A program made the position numbers and the translations under genes. A model generated the notes under the pieces. The model was not told where the DNA came from. It was given only the letters and a program-made list of their open reading frames with translations, and ran no database searches. A stretch of 64,000 nucleotides of DNA from Neoarius graeffei. Taxonomy: Eukaryota; Chordata; Actinopteri; Siluriformes; Ariidae. The DNA is taken from NCBI RefSeq assembly GCF_027579695.1, contig NC_083571.1, positions 93,234,686-93,298,685 on the forward strand, written 5' to 3'. Numbering within the stretch: position 1 is the first letter of the stretch; every line of letters begins with the position of its first letter. Of the stretch, positions 42,790-54,204 are shown piece by piece.

Positions 42790-43821
42790 ATGATCACCAG
42801 AGCATTTTTTTACTAACACTGCCGTGATATGTTGTAGGATGTGACCTCATCGCTGATTGACTAGAACCATAATGAGGGCCAATGGAATGGTGCAATAGAG
42901 CAATACAATTTTGATTCAACATCATCGTGCCATTCCATTGTCTCTGAGCTTCACTTAATATGACTATTTGACACTATGTGTCCCCTGTGCCAAAAATAGC
43001 TGAAGCAAGGTCAGAAGAGCAAATCCAACAGTGTTGATTTTTTGGACAAGATGGCGGGTTGAGCTTTTTCTTGAGAGAGCCCAGGGAATCTTTATAAGAT
43101 CATGAGCTAAATGGATAGAAGCAGGTGAGAAGAATTCCTCGTATTTTAGTAGTTTAGAAAAGTGTAAACAAAAGAGGAATTCAATCACAAGTCTGATAAT
43201 AAATGGGGTTGAATGCATGGATTTAAGAGTATAGAAAAATACTTTTTCACATTTTATTCTAAACTATACTCATCTAACTATTCCTTAGGAGATGCAAATA
43301 TTTTTCTTGACAAAATTCAAAATGCTATTCTGTGTGTTGGGGATTCGTTCAAGGATTTATGTGAGACAGCGCTTATTGAGGAATTGGATACGGCTCTCCA
43401 GAAGATGGCTTCAAATAAATCTCCTGGGACAGATGGGCTTATGGCTAATTTGTACAAGTTATTTTGGAAAGATCTAAGGAATTTATTATTTGAGTCTTTG
43501 AAAGAGTGTCTAGAGAAGAAAGAACTGATGCCAAGTATGAAACAAGTGTTAAATACTCTGATCCCATAAGCTGGTAAACATAAAAGAGTTATTGACAATC
43601 TGAGACCAATTACTTTACTAAATACTGATTATAAAATATTGTCAGGGGGCAATTGCTGCAAGGCTTAAGACAGGCATCTCAGCCATAATTGGTGAAACAT
43701 AGTAAGGTTTTGTGAAAGGAAGATCAAGTCATCATAATATAAGGCTTGTATTAGATCTTCTGGACTACAGCAAAATCATTCAAAAGAATGGGTTTATTTT
43801 ATTTTTTAGATTTCTACAAAG

Positions 43822-44203
43822 GGCGGCACGGTGGTGTAGTGGTTAGCGCTGTCGCCTCACAGCAAGAAGGTCCGGGTTTGAGCCCCGTGGCCGGCGAGGG
43901 CCTTTCTGTGCGGAGTTTGCATGTTCTCCCCGTGTCCGCGTGGGTTTCCTCCGGGTGCTCCGGTTTCCCCCACAGTCCAAAGACATGCAGGTTAGGTTAA
44001 CTGGTGACTCTAAATTGACCGTAGGTGTGAATGTGAGTGTGAATGGTTGTCTGTGTCTATGTGTCAGCCCTGTGATGACCTGGCGACTTGTCCAGGGTGT
44101 ACCCCGCCTTTCGCCCGTAGTCAGCTGGGATAGGCTCCAGCTTGCCTGCGACCCTGTAGAACAGGATAAAGCGGCTAGAGATAATGAGATGAGATGAGAT
44201 GAG
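43822..44203 (+). mobile_element. SINE, later member of a stacked pair
   Basis: Full-length with (GATGA)n. Flanked by ATTTCTACAAAG (43810-43821 and 44204-44215). It lacks the extra TG that the neighbour's duplication contains, which shows it entered the left duplication of the neighbour. Confidence 0.9.
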
Positions 44204-44217
44204 ATTTCTACAAAGTG

Positions 44218-44577
44218 GGCGGCACGGTGGTGTAGTGGTTAGCGCTGTCACCTCACAGCAAGAAGGTCCTGGGTTTGAGCCCCGGGGCCGGCGAGGGCCT
44301 TTCTGTGTGGAGTTTGCATGTTGTCCGCGTGGGTTTCCTCCGGGTGCTCCGGTTTCCCCCAAAGACATGCAGGTTAGGTTAACTGGTGACTCTAAATTGA
44401 CCGTAGGTGTGAATGGTTGTCTGTGTCTATGTGTCAGCCCTGTGATGACCTGGCGACTTGTCCAGGGTGTACCCCGCCTTTTGCCCGTAGTCAGCTGGGA
44501 TAGGCTCCAGCTGGGATAGGCTCCAGCTTGCCTGCGACCCTGTAGAAGGATAAAGCAGCTAGAGATAATGAGATGAG
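44218..44577 (+). mobile_element. SINE, earlier member of a stacked pair
   Basis: Target duplication ATTTCTACAAAGTG (44204-44217 and 44578-44591). It is more damaged than its neighbour: deletions at CTCCCCGTGTC and CACAGTCC, loss of one GTGAATGTGA unit, and a 15-base duplication of AGCTGGGATAGGCTCC near 44498-44525. Confidence 0.9.
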
Positions 44578-45396
44578 ATTTCTACAAAGTGTTTGACTCT
44601 ATTGAACATCATTTTATACTGGAAACTCTGTGGTATTTTGGGTTTGGGAAGAAGTTTATTGATATCATAGGGATGTTATATAAGGGAATTAACAGCTCTG
44701 TTTCTTTGGGACATGGCATTTGTTCCAGATTTGAGGTTAATAGAGGTATACATCAGGGATGTAGCAGTTCACCTCTTTTGGTCATAATGGTTGCAGATAT
44801 GTTATTTATTTTGATCCAAATTAGTGGTATTGAAGGATTTTATTATGATTGGTAAGCAAAAAATAAGATGTCAATTGTCAGGTGATCCAACCTTGCTTAT
44901 AAATAATGAAAATCAGATCCCTTTAGCCTTACAATCTATTAATCAGTTCTGCAGAGCATCAGACTTCCAGCTGAATATAAATAAATGTGAAATTCTAGCA
45001 CTGCATGAGTGCCATCTGTAGGCTATATATAACATAAAAATCAATAATGAAGTTAAATATTTGGGAATTGTTATTTATAGAGATAAAATGACAATTGAAA
45101 ATATGAATATCTACAATAACATAAACAAATGTAAGACAATTCTAAACAGATGACTCAAGAGGGATTTAACAATCTTTGGAAGGCTTTTGCTGTCCAAGAT
45201 GGATCATTGGTCCAGACTTATTTACCCAGCCTTCACCTTCCCAATATCATCAAAAGCAACCAAGACTATAAACAACATGAATTTTAATTTCATATGGAGG
45301 AATAAATGTCATTACATAAGGAAAGCTGATATTGTTAAAAGTTATGAGGATGTGGGCACAAATGTAATTGATTTTGCTATTATGAATGGTGTCCTG

Positions 45397-45761
45397 GGCG
45401 GCACGGTGGTGTAGTGGTTAGCACTGTCGCCTCACAGCAAGAAGGTCCTGGGTTCGAGCCCAGCAGCCAGCAAGGGCCTTTCTGTGTGGAGTTTGCATGT
45501 TCTCCCCGTGTCTATGTGGGTTTCCTCCAGGTGCTCCAGTTTCCCCCAAAGACATGCAAGTTAGGCTAATTGGCGGCTCTAAATTGACTGTAGGTGTGAG
45601 TGTGAATGGTTGTTTGTCTCTATGTGTTAGCCCTGCGATGACCTGGTGACTTGTCCAGGGTGTACCCCACCTCTTGCCCATAGTCAGCTGGGATAGGTTC
45701 CAGCTTGCCTGTGACCCTGTACAGGATAAGTGGCTACAGATAATGGATGGCTGGATGGATG
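45397..45761 (+). mobile_element. Older-subfamily SINE in LINE
   Basis: Tail (GGATG)n. Target duplication GAATGGTGTCCTG (45384-45396 and 45762-45774). Confidence 0.9.
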
Positions 45762-46498
45762 GAATGGTGTCCTGAAACAAAAATGGCTAAAATCTTTTAT
45801 TAAGAAAAGACATTCTTTTTGGTTCATTATCCCCAATGTGATCTTTTAAAAATGGGTAGAATAGACTTTATTATGTTGTGATTTTGATTGTGGCACACTA
45901 CCACTTAAATATTTTGCTTTTCATCAGCAAGTCCTTCTTTACTGGAAATTAATTTACAAACAATTTCACACCACATAACACATCTGTGTGGAACAACAGA
46001 CATTCTGTCTTCTAAAAATCTTTGTACATAGGAGAATTGCGAGCTAAAGGGATTTGGGCTGTAGTGCATTTTCTGGATGACACTGACAATTTGAGGCATT
46101 TTGTAAGAAATTCCAACTAAAATGTACGGTTGAGAGCTATAATAGAATGATAAAAGCCATACCAGACTCTATGAGATTGATGGTTAAAGAAAATATTTTG
46201 TACTCTAAGACCTTGCCTAGACTGAGACAGCTCACCATAGCAGGAATTGACTTCTGTGACAGTAAATGCAGAGTTATTAGAGGCATTCTGTCAAACGAAT
46301 ATTATCCTAATCTAGTAACCAGAAACTATATTCTGAAGGAACTTAAGCCTGAGGAGGCAAAAGTAGTGAGAAGAGGATATATCTCCTGCCTAAAATAAAA
46401 GAAGTGCACTTTAAAACTAGACTGCATCTCCACAGAGAAAATGCAAAGTGTGCTTGCTCGACTGTAGTAGAGGCACCTCAAGAGACAGTCTCAGAGAG

Positions 46499-46502
<4 letters not shown>

Positions 46503-46573
<71 letters not shown>
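46503..46573. repeat. (TG)n microsatellite with flanking TCTG and GA runs
   Basis: About 35 TG units, then TCTG units (46573-46592) and a GA run (46628-46656). Confidence 0.95.
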
Positions 46574-46574
<1 letters not shown>

Positions 46575-46616
46575 TGTCTGTCTGTCTGTCTATCAGAGAG
46601 TGCATTTGTGTGTGTA

Positions 46617-46660
<44 letters not shown>

Positions 46661-47080
46661 ATCATGTGTGTGATGGGTGAGTTGGCCTGAGGTGCCATAT
46701 GAAGTTTGGTGGATGTGTGATGAAGCGTTACTGAGTAGAACTCCATTAATTTGAATGGGGCCAAAAATCAATGGAAGTGAATGGGGAGAAAAGGGATGAG
46801 TGAAAAGAAAGGAAAAGATGAGTGCAGGTCTCAGATGAGGGATGGATATGTGGGGGGACTTGCCCTAAGGCATCATGTGAAGTTTCATGAAGTTAGGTCA
46901 CTTGGTTCAAAAAATTGGCAGCGAGTGAAAGTTTTTTTCCCTCGAAACTCCATTCATTTTCAATGGAGCCAAAAATGAATGGAAGTGAATGTGGGGGAAA
47001 AGGGATGAGCAAAAAGAAAGGAAAAGATGAGTGCGGGTCAGAACTGACTGCATGTATGTCTCAGGGGAGTTGGCCTAAGG

Positions 47081-47278
47081 CAGGGGTCTTCAATCCTATC
47101 CACAAAGGGCCAGTGTGGCTGCAGGCTTTCATTCCAACCAAGCAGGAGCTACACCTGATTTCACTTGTTTAATCATTTCACCCTCATCTCCAGTCAACAA
47201 TCAAGTGAGCCTCCAATTTGGCTGTAATGAAAGCCTGCAGCTACACCGACCCTTTGCGGATAGGATTGAAGACCCCTG
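47081..47278. mobile_element. 198 bp hAT MITE
   Basis: Ends CAGGGGTCTTCAATCCTATC (47081) and GATAGGATTGAAGACCCCTG (ending 47278) are inverted repeats. Target duplication GCCTAAGG (47073-47080 and 47279-47286), perfect 8 bases. Confidence 0.9.
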
Positions 47279-47831
47279 GCCTAAGGTATCACATGAAGTT
47301 TGGTGGGTCTCCAATGAAACATGTCCAAGCAGGACAATTCGATTCATGAGCCCCATTCATTCTCAATGGGGAAAAAATGACAGAAAAACAACAAGAACAA
47401 GAGAACATGTGCATCGATCCAAAAGCTGTATACAAGTACACTACACTGTTTCAGGCCAGACATGTCAGAGTTGGAACAGTGTTGCTATCTCAAAAGCTGT
47501 AGGAGGACTAGCAGTGCCAAAAAAAAGGGTGAAGAGGAATAATAATAAAGCAAACTTAAGAAGAACAATAGTGTGCTAGTTCTACAAGAAAGCATACTAA
47601 TTCTAAATGACATTTACCCAATGAGAAACTTCTTAAGACAAAGGTTTAACCTTGATGTCAACAGCTGTGTATTCTGTGAAAGTGAGATTGAAAGCTTGGC
47701 TCATTTATTTTTTCATTGTGAATATGTGCAGGCAGTTTGGAGTGATAATTATGTGGAGCTGGCTTTTGTCCAAGAGGGTTGACCTACCACCTTTAAGTTT
47801 GGTATCTCTGTTGGAAATCAAACTCTGGACT

Positions 47832-48590
47832 TTATTACCTCACCCGGGACAGAGTTCACCAGGGGGCGAGGTATTGTTTTCGGTCGGGTTTGTTTGTTTG
47901 TTTGTTTGTTTGTAAATTATATTACAGGAAAACAGCTGGATCAATCTTCATTAAACTTTCAGGATAGATGGGCAGTAGCCTCAAATAGAATCTCCAACAT
48001 CTTGAAGGTCATCGGGTCAAGGCCAAGGTTACGGTGACCAAAAAGGTAAAAAAAAAAAAGCTCTGAGCTCAGACTTAAGGGGCGCTGCCTCAGAAAGACT
48101 CCTCCCACAAACACGCTGATTGGATCACTACCTGCCTCATTTGCATACACTGTGCTGTCATTGAATGGTTTCTTGGTTCATTTATACGGTATACGCAAAG
48201 GAAGGGGTTTTGGCCATAACCACTTTTAAACCCCATTGATAAAAAGTTCCCCGCTTTGATGATTTATTATTATAAATATAAATTATAAATAAATGGACTG
48301 GACTAAAGAAATCGCTTTCAGACATGTTTATGCTTATTACAGAGGGAAAGTGCATTCCACTGAGCTCTAGCGCCAGGCCATTTCCGGGAAATAAGAGTTT
48401 CTGTCATACTGTAGCAACAGTGTGTGGAAGCTCAGTGGAACGCACTGTTTTTTTCACCATTTTGGTCACCGCAACCTTGACTTTGGCCAGATAACCCCAA
48501 AAATTTTGGCGGTTCTATTTGAGACCAATGCCCATCTATCCTGAAAGTTTCATGATTGGTCCAGCTGTTTTCCCGTAACATCATTTACAA

Positions 48591-48658
<68 letters not shown>

Positions 48659-48717
48659 AACCCGAACGAAAACAATACCTTGCCCCCTGGTGGACTCTGT
48701 CCAGGGTGAGGTAATAA
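47832..48717. mobile_element. Long-TIR nonautonomous element, 0.89 kb
   Basis: Terminal arms of about 200-250 bases are inverted: TTATTACCTCACCC (47832) against GGGTGAGGTAATAA (ending 48717), through CCACCAGGGGGC, AACAATACC and GATAGATGGGCA words. The left arm carries a (TTTG)n run, the right a (GAAA)n run (48591-48660). It lies at the ruined 3' end of the LINE. No transposase. Confidence 0.8.
48591..48660. repeat. (GAAA)n microsatellite
   Basis: About 17 uninterrupted GAAA units inside the right arm of the long-TIR element. Confidence 0.95.
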
Positions 48718-48899
48718 ATAAATAAAAATACCACTCAAGTGAAATTAAGAGATTTATTGACCAAAGGAAAAGGCCTTTTAAAACATGCCTTTTATGTTTC
48801 AGCTGAAGTATGCTGGCCAGCAGGTGCAGCATCTACAGAAATAGAAGAGGATGTTGGCATTCATGATCATATGAAAATGTCCCATATAAACGGTGCAAT

Positions 48900-49381
48900 T
48901 ACAGAAATGGGTTCCCTTGCTCAGAGGGCATAATAATGGGCACTGAAATAGAAGGCCTCTAAAACTGTGCCTCTGCCAGCTCCACTTGTCTGGCCAGCAG
49001 GTCTAGTTTTTTTCCCGTTTAAGGGCCATCCGTTCTTGATGATGCCTCTCCCTTTGGTCATGCCTGTCTCGAAGCAACTGGAGCTGCTCCTTCTCCCAGC
49101 TGCACTGATACTCTGGGCCAGCTGTACTCTGGCTGCCTGCAGCCGGGGAAGTGGTCAGCTGAGAGGGTCCAGAGGATGAGGAGGCAGCAGGGTCATGGGA
49201 GGTGAGGGGTGGGGAGACACTGCGATCTCGGGAGGGGGAGGCAGGTGATGGTACAGAGACCTCCTTCCAACAGAAATCAATGCCTCCAGGTATGCCCTGT
49301 CTGACTGTTTACCCCAGTATTGCAAGGACGTATTCTTGCTCTGGGCTCAGGGGACCACAGTGGACATGCCACCACCAGTCA

Positions 49382-49428
<47 letters not shown>

Positions 49429-49684
49429 CACCTCTGCTCCTTGCCTCTTAGCTTGGCTGGAGAAGTCCTGCCATTTCTTTCAAACATTCTCTGCACTCCT
49501 TGACTGAGTGCTTGAAGCACCAAGTTGCATTGTGATGGACCTCCACAACTGCTTCTTCATTTTATTCACCGAATGGTTCTTAGAGTTTGTGAACAGCACT
49601 TATTTGTGCCATCCCCGGCATCCAGAAAAATAGACAAGTTGTCTTTTGTGAACACGGACTTTCATTTTTTGTTGTTGCCTCCAT
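48900..49684 (-). pseudogene. Myb/SANT-like transposon protein, copy B remnant
   Basis: From an ATG at 49684 on the minus strand, scraps match the copy A pseudogene: VKECRECLKEMAGLLQ, an extended RE-repeat from the CT microsatellite (49385-49424), TGGGMSTVVPLSPEQEYVLAILG, a proline-rich linker and KEQLQLLRDRHDQRERHHQ. Frameshifts and stops differ from those of copy A, so each copy decayed separately. The intact ancestor presumably bound transposon ends. Confidence 0.6.
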
Positions 49685-51146
49685 TGCATATGCCAAATAC
49701 CACTCAGCTGCATACCAGTTTATCAGGGAAATTAAGCTCATGATTTGCTAACTAACGAGCGGGCACAGGGAAGACATTTTACCCTTTAATCATTAAACCT
49801 TTCACCACTGCATGCCTGCTTTTCCGGTCCCTTCTGGAAAAAGTTGTGCACTGGTGAAAGGATTAATTATTTAGCTTATTATTTGCTCATTATTTAATGT
49901 GAACCTTTGTTCATTTAATTAAAAAACACGCTCGGAATAAAAAAACTGCCCAAAAAGATTAAATGGTTTAAATTACTCAATACTGCACATGAAATGCTTA
50001 ACGATGATACAATATATAATCATATTTTAAACACTTTATATTTCATTAGTTTTTGGTTAAAAACGAATGCTATGTGACCTCATTGACTGGATTTATCAAC
50101 GACTAATACTTTTAGCAACTACTAATGCCTCTATCAACTACTAATGCCTATATCGGGGACGTGCATTGCAAAGTGCCGTGAGCAAAGTTGCTCTTAAGAC
50201 TCCTTAAGCTACAGTCACACTACAGCTTGCGGTGCCTTGAGATGGGTTATCGATGAAAATGAGCCGTTTGGTGGCGATGCATGGCGATATACAGGTGAGC
50301 TAAAAGTTGTGGTCACGCAGTACTGTAGGTGAACAATTGACTGTCACGTCTTCGTGCGCTTGAGTCTGGCACAGCTCATGCAGCCATGCATGCTCACAGA
50401 GCACATTGTGCATGCTCTTGGAACCCAGTCATTATGGGAAACACCTGATGCTGATTTGAGTACAATCAGCACCTGCAGATAAGGATGCTGTTTTCACAGA
50501 AACTTTGCAAAGTATTATCATTATCACTGTCACATTTGTTTCTTGCCATGTTTCTGGCTCTGGTTAAAGAATCTGCTTTCTATTTTGCTTTTGGTTTTGT
50601 TTGTGTTTTGTTACTCTGACTTTGCCTCATATTTTGTTTTTGTAAATATCATGCCTGCTAATAAACACACTTCCTGCACTTACATCTATCTACCACTGCA
50701 TACTGGACAGGATACAGCACAAAGTCTCTGTGAAAACAGCATCCTTATACGCTCAAATCAGCATCAGGTGTTTCCCATAATGACTGGGTCCCAAACATGC
50801 ACACAACGCACTCTGAAGGATCCCCAAATGTAAATGCACTTTTTAAGTCTTGGCAAAGGTTAGGCTGTGCTGAGCCGCTGTGTTGATGAGGCTCCCGTGA
50901 GCATCAGGGGCATGAATTCGAGACAAATACATCTCAAGAGACTCGACAAAGGTTCCCCAAGCTTCAGGAAGTATTCCCAAACCCATTTGCAAGTATTCAC
51001 TGCTTAGTTTGCTGACAAAAACATTGCCACCAAATTACAATGCATGCATTGAAAATTTTCGTGACATTTTTGGCCACTCACGAGGCAGGGACACACCAAA
51101 AAAAACAACTCACAAAGGTCGGAGAACATTCACCATGATTGGTGGC

Positions 51147-52623
51147 CAGTGTTGGGCAAGTTACTTCAAAACTGTTTTGCATTATTTATTACTTGTTACT
51201 GTCATTTTAAAGTAATTAGTTACATTACAATATTACTGTATTTAAAATGTAAGGCATTACACTACTATTGCATTACTTTTAAGTTACTCTCACCAAAATA
51301 ACTGGAAGTATGGATTTGGCAATCTAAATGTAGCTCAAGACGCTCAATTAGCTCATCACACATCCAGTGGAAGGTGATGTGGTATCTGACTGAGCTATGG
51401 TTAAAAAAAACACTAGAATATAATAGCCACAGTGATGGCTCATGGCACAATATAAGGAACAATCATTGCAAGAACAGACAAAAGGTCAAAGTCTGGCAAA
51501 TTGTGATAGAAATACTGTAACTTTAGGCCTATTCATATTAACATTAATTGAACTGTATTGTATTGTAATGTCTAAAGATATGACAGGATACAAAATTAGC
51601 ATTTCTATGCCTTTATTGTTTTCAAGCATTAAGCATAGTTTATGCTTCATAAAAAAAAAGATTAGCCCAAAGCGATATGACTCCATTTCAGAAATTTAAC
51701 AAAAATGAACATATTATGGCAAATTGTAGCCTACAATAAAACTGGCCTGAAAAAAAAAATACAAGCCTTTTAAATCACGGCTAGACAATGACTATTAGCT
51801 ATATGAGGCTACCCAGTCACATTTCGAAAAACAGAATTAGAAATAACAAACTCAAAGTGCTTTTAATGATATTGAAGTGCTTAGGCATATTAGCCCTCGA
51901 AGGAAAGGCAGCTCAATCACTTTAGTCTGACTTCCGACCAGAAAAAAAAAAAAAAACTCAGTTATACAGGACAAAAATGTAAACAAACTGTCAGCATATC
52001 TTCAACAACATACTCCGCCACAAGTCTCCTAACCTCTTGAGGCTGAAGGAGCATCTCAGAGTGGCAGAACGTTAATTTTGGCTGCTTTGTGATTTTATCG
52101 CCACTCTCATCCTCCACTTGCTTCCTTGCTAACTTCATGTTACTATGGCACCTCTGTAAATGCTTAGTTAAATTACTGGTGCTATTTCGGGAAGTGGACC
52201 GTTCTTTAGGTTTAGCACACAAAGTGCATTTGACTAAGATGTTCTTCACATCCTTATTTTTCACAAACTTAAAGTAATGGGCGTATGCCCATCTGGAGAA
52301 TGTGCTATCCGACATTAGATCAGCTGCAGGTTCACTCATCTCTCTCTTCTGTCTGACTAGCCTAAAGGAAAAGGAAGTGAAACATTTTGCGTGGACATTT
52401 CACCTCTGCTGATCTCGCAGTGATTTTGGCGAATTTGTATGAAGGAAAAAAAAACACCACTTCATTCCAGGTTAAAAATGCATTATAACGCGCGTTACTG
52501 ACATTTGTACCGAGTAAAATATTACCAAATTTTTTTCTGTAATGCCTTACATTACCGCGTTACTGCAAAAAGCAATGCATTACAGTAATTTGTTACTTTT
52601 GTAACGCGTTACTCCCAACACTG
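51147..52623 (-). mobile_element. hAT element with BED-finger exon
   Basis: Ends CAGTGTTGGGCAAGTTACTT (51147) and the inverse GTTACTCCCAACACTG (ending 52623). Perfect 8-base duplication TTGGTGGC (51139-51146 and 52624-52631). It carries only the first part of a transposase gene (BED finger, 51962-52339), so it is internally deleted. The same site is empty in composite copy C. Confidence 0.92.
51962..52339 (-). CDS. BED zinc finger, N-terminal part of hAT transposase
   Basis: The ATG at 52339 opens 125 codons. Residues 14-70 fit a BED finger: WAYAHYFKF, then VKCTLCAK (cysteine pair), STSNLTKHLQRCH (histidine and the terminal H/C). BED fingers bind transposon ends in hAT transposases. After about residue 85 the frame enters a linker (QPKLTFCHSE) and then QEVRRLVAEYVVEDML, the usual start of the catalytic region, and ends. 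The RNase H-like catalytic domain and the dimerisation domain are absent, so this copy cannot catalyse its own movement. It could encode a DNA-binding repressor, which is only a possibility. Confidence 0.75.
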   Translation of the reverse strand: MSEPAADLMSDSTFSRWAYAHYFKFVKNKDVKNILVKCTLCAKPKERSTSRNSTSNLTKHLQRCHSNMKLARKQVEDESGDKITKQPKLTFCHSEMLLQPQEVRRLVAEYVVEDMLTVCLHFCPV

Positions 52624-52979
52624 TTGGTGGCGATGCTACCAACTTTTCATCACCAAGTATTTGCAAACCCATCGCGAGCTGTAGTGTGACCAGGGCCTTA
52701 TGAGTGAGTTCGAGAAAATCACATATAGAGACAACATTCGTTGCTTAAGAGCATCTTTAAACTCGCTCTTTAGCCCGAAAGTGCAACGTTATTGGGAAAC
52801 CCACCCCAGGACCCTTATCGCTCTTCATTTGTATCCAGTCGACAAGACCGGAGTAGCTCAAGTCCCCACAGCTGAAGTAACTGCTCACTGTTGTTCTCCT
52901 AAACGGGCTGAAGCAGCGTCGCATTCCACCAAATCCCGCCTACTTGCCTGTCAATCATCTTCCAGGGCGAGATGTCAAG

Positions 52980-53170
52980 CGTATGGGCGGGGTGGAAGGT
53001 CACGTGATCTGTACGAGCCCTCGTTCGCAGCCAATCAGAGCACAGCACCGGTGCAGTATAAATACTGACGAAGCCGCTTATTTCCGGCGACTATAATCAG
53101 TCTTTGTGCGCTTTTTTTGTGGACGAAAGGAATCAGTTTCATTTTTCCTCTAAAGAGAATCGACTAAAAG
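52980..53170 (+). promoter_or_regulatory. Element-borne Pol II promoter module, copy B
   Basis: GGGCGGGG (52985-52992), CACGTG (53001-53006), CCAAT (53031-53035), TATAAATA (53057-53064), a leader with a T-run, and splice donor AAAAG|GTAGG (exon edge 53170). It faces creatine kinase copy 2, 1.6 kb away, so a read-through first exon is conceivable. Confidence 0.6.
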
Positions 53171-53880
53171 GTAGGCTGGGTGTTTTTTCCCATCTGTAGA
53201 TGGATAGTGCAGTTGACTATGTTGTGAATGGAACAGTTTAATGTTTATATGATGATTAAAATGACTGATAGGTGAATATTTTTAAGACTAATTTATTGAG
53301 GCATCTCTGCATTGTTGAATCCATCTGGTGTGTGATCTGTTTATGCGCTTTTAAGTTGGAAAACTCCAACTGTGAATAGCAAATCTATTTACAAATAATT
53401 TTGTAGCTTTGTGCTGCTGTTGAAAGGAATAAACACGGATATATTGTAGGCTGGTAGCTTTTCTGTTCTCAAGAACATCAGTGACGACCTTGTGGTTCTC
53501 TGCAACATCTACAAGGTCTCTGAGGGGTTTAGGACACTGCGCAATTACACACTTTGCGCGCAAGAAGCAGATTTTTTTTTTTAAATCTTTATTTATTGAT
53601 ATCCACCCCGAGTTTGCATGCAGTTCATGTGATTAATGATTCACAGGCTGTGGAGATGCCCTCACATTTACAATGAAGCGAGCCATAGCAAAGCAAAATG
53701 GGGAAAACTCCAAGGATGTTGAATGTGGCTTTGCATAATCCTGGTTTATACTGTACACTTTGAGTTTGAGGACTGAATTCCTGCACTGCTGTGGGAAACA
53801 GGCGCTTTAATGGCGTGACGTCACAATTAATGCTTCTGACGGGATCAGAATCAGAACCAGAACTCCTTCACTGTCACTGT

Positions 53881-54204
53881 ACTGAGTACAATGAAACTAA
53901 ACAAACTAAATAAATAAACAAATAAATAAATACATACATAAATAAATATTTTGATCACCTAATATGTCACTGTCAGTCTTTCTTTCTTATAATGTAAAAC
54001 CCAAGCTAAAATCAACTTTGATCATGTACAATTCTATATTATTGCCACAAGCCACAGAAATGTATGCTGAAATCCACAAAACAGCAAAACAATAGCCATC
54101 CTAAATATTATTTAAGAACTTTGATAGTTTTAGCTGATATTTAGAGAGTTTTTCAAAGGGTTATAAATTGCTGATTTTCTAAACATATGCCATGTCTATT
54201 TCAG
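53881..54204. other. AT-rich spacer, no gene
   Basis: AAAT runs near 53905-53950. Nothing else recognised. Confidence 0.4.

Larger units (their letters stand above)
43213..45414 (+). pseudogene. Reverse transcriptase remnant of L1/Tx1-like LINE
   Basis: The frame 43213-43569 holds the start of the RT domain and ends at a stop where the family has lysine (LIP*AGK). After a frameshift near 43645 and the SINE pair, the frame from 44578 continues KVFDSIEHHF, the block A region. Block C, which should hold a DD pair, falls at about 44870-44890 and reads SGDPTLL, so the catalytic aspartates are gone. Confidence 0.7.
46413..47590. repeat. Unclassified 1.2 kb insertion with ~200 bp degenerate tandem units
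   Basis: It separates LINE residues VHFKT (about 46400) and ILNDIYP (about 47595), which are adjacent in the family. It holds three variants of a GGCCTAAGG-T-ATCA-ATGAAGTTTGGTGG word (about 46683, 46858 and 47278), each followed by a block with CTCCATT(C/A)AT and CAATGG(A/G)GCCAAAAAT. Microsatellites and a hAT MITE lie within it. Ends are not defined. Confidence 0.5.
43050..47830 (+). mobile_element. L1/Tx1-like LINE broken by many insertions
   Basis: Reading through the insertions gives, in order: pre-RT linker (AKWIEAGEKNSSYF, then IEKYFFTFYSKLYSS), RT core (ASNKSPGTDGL, NLRPITLLNTDYKIL, FDSIEHHFILETLWYFGF, GIHQGCSSSPLL), a long C-terminal part (HWSRLIYPAFTFP, SMRLMVKENILYS, GIDFCDSKCR) and a terminal cysteine cluster (CVFCESEIESLAHLFFHC, 47670-47725). 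Known: the L1/Tx1 group has this plan. Insertions: SINE pair 43822-44577, SINE 45397-45761 and a 1.2 kb segment 46413-47590. Many stops; dead. Confidence 0.7.
48735..53880 (+). mobile_element. Composite DNA element, copy B
   Basis: Inverted relative to copy A, with the same parts: Myb/SANT-like pseudogene (minus, 48900-49684), GTCACACTACAGC sub-element (about 50205-52690), promoter module (52980-53170, plus) and conserved block to about 53880. Within the sub-element, a piece at 50393-50800 has its own inverted ends (AACCCAGTCATTATGGGAAAC and the inverse near 50770). A hAT element (51147-52623) interrupts it. It ends about 740 bases before creatine kinase copy 2. Confidence 0.55.

Noticed and set aside
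46404-46764. Cysteine-valine and serine-leucine repeat proteins across microsatellites
   Set aside because: Pure products of the (TG)n and (GA)n tracts; no flanking coding signal.
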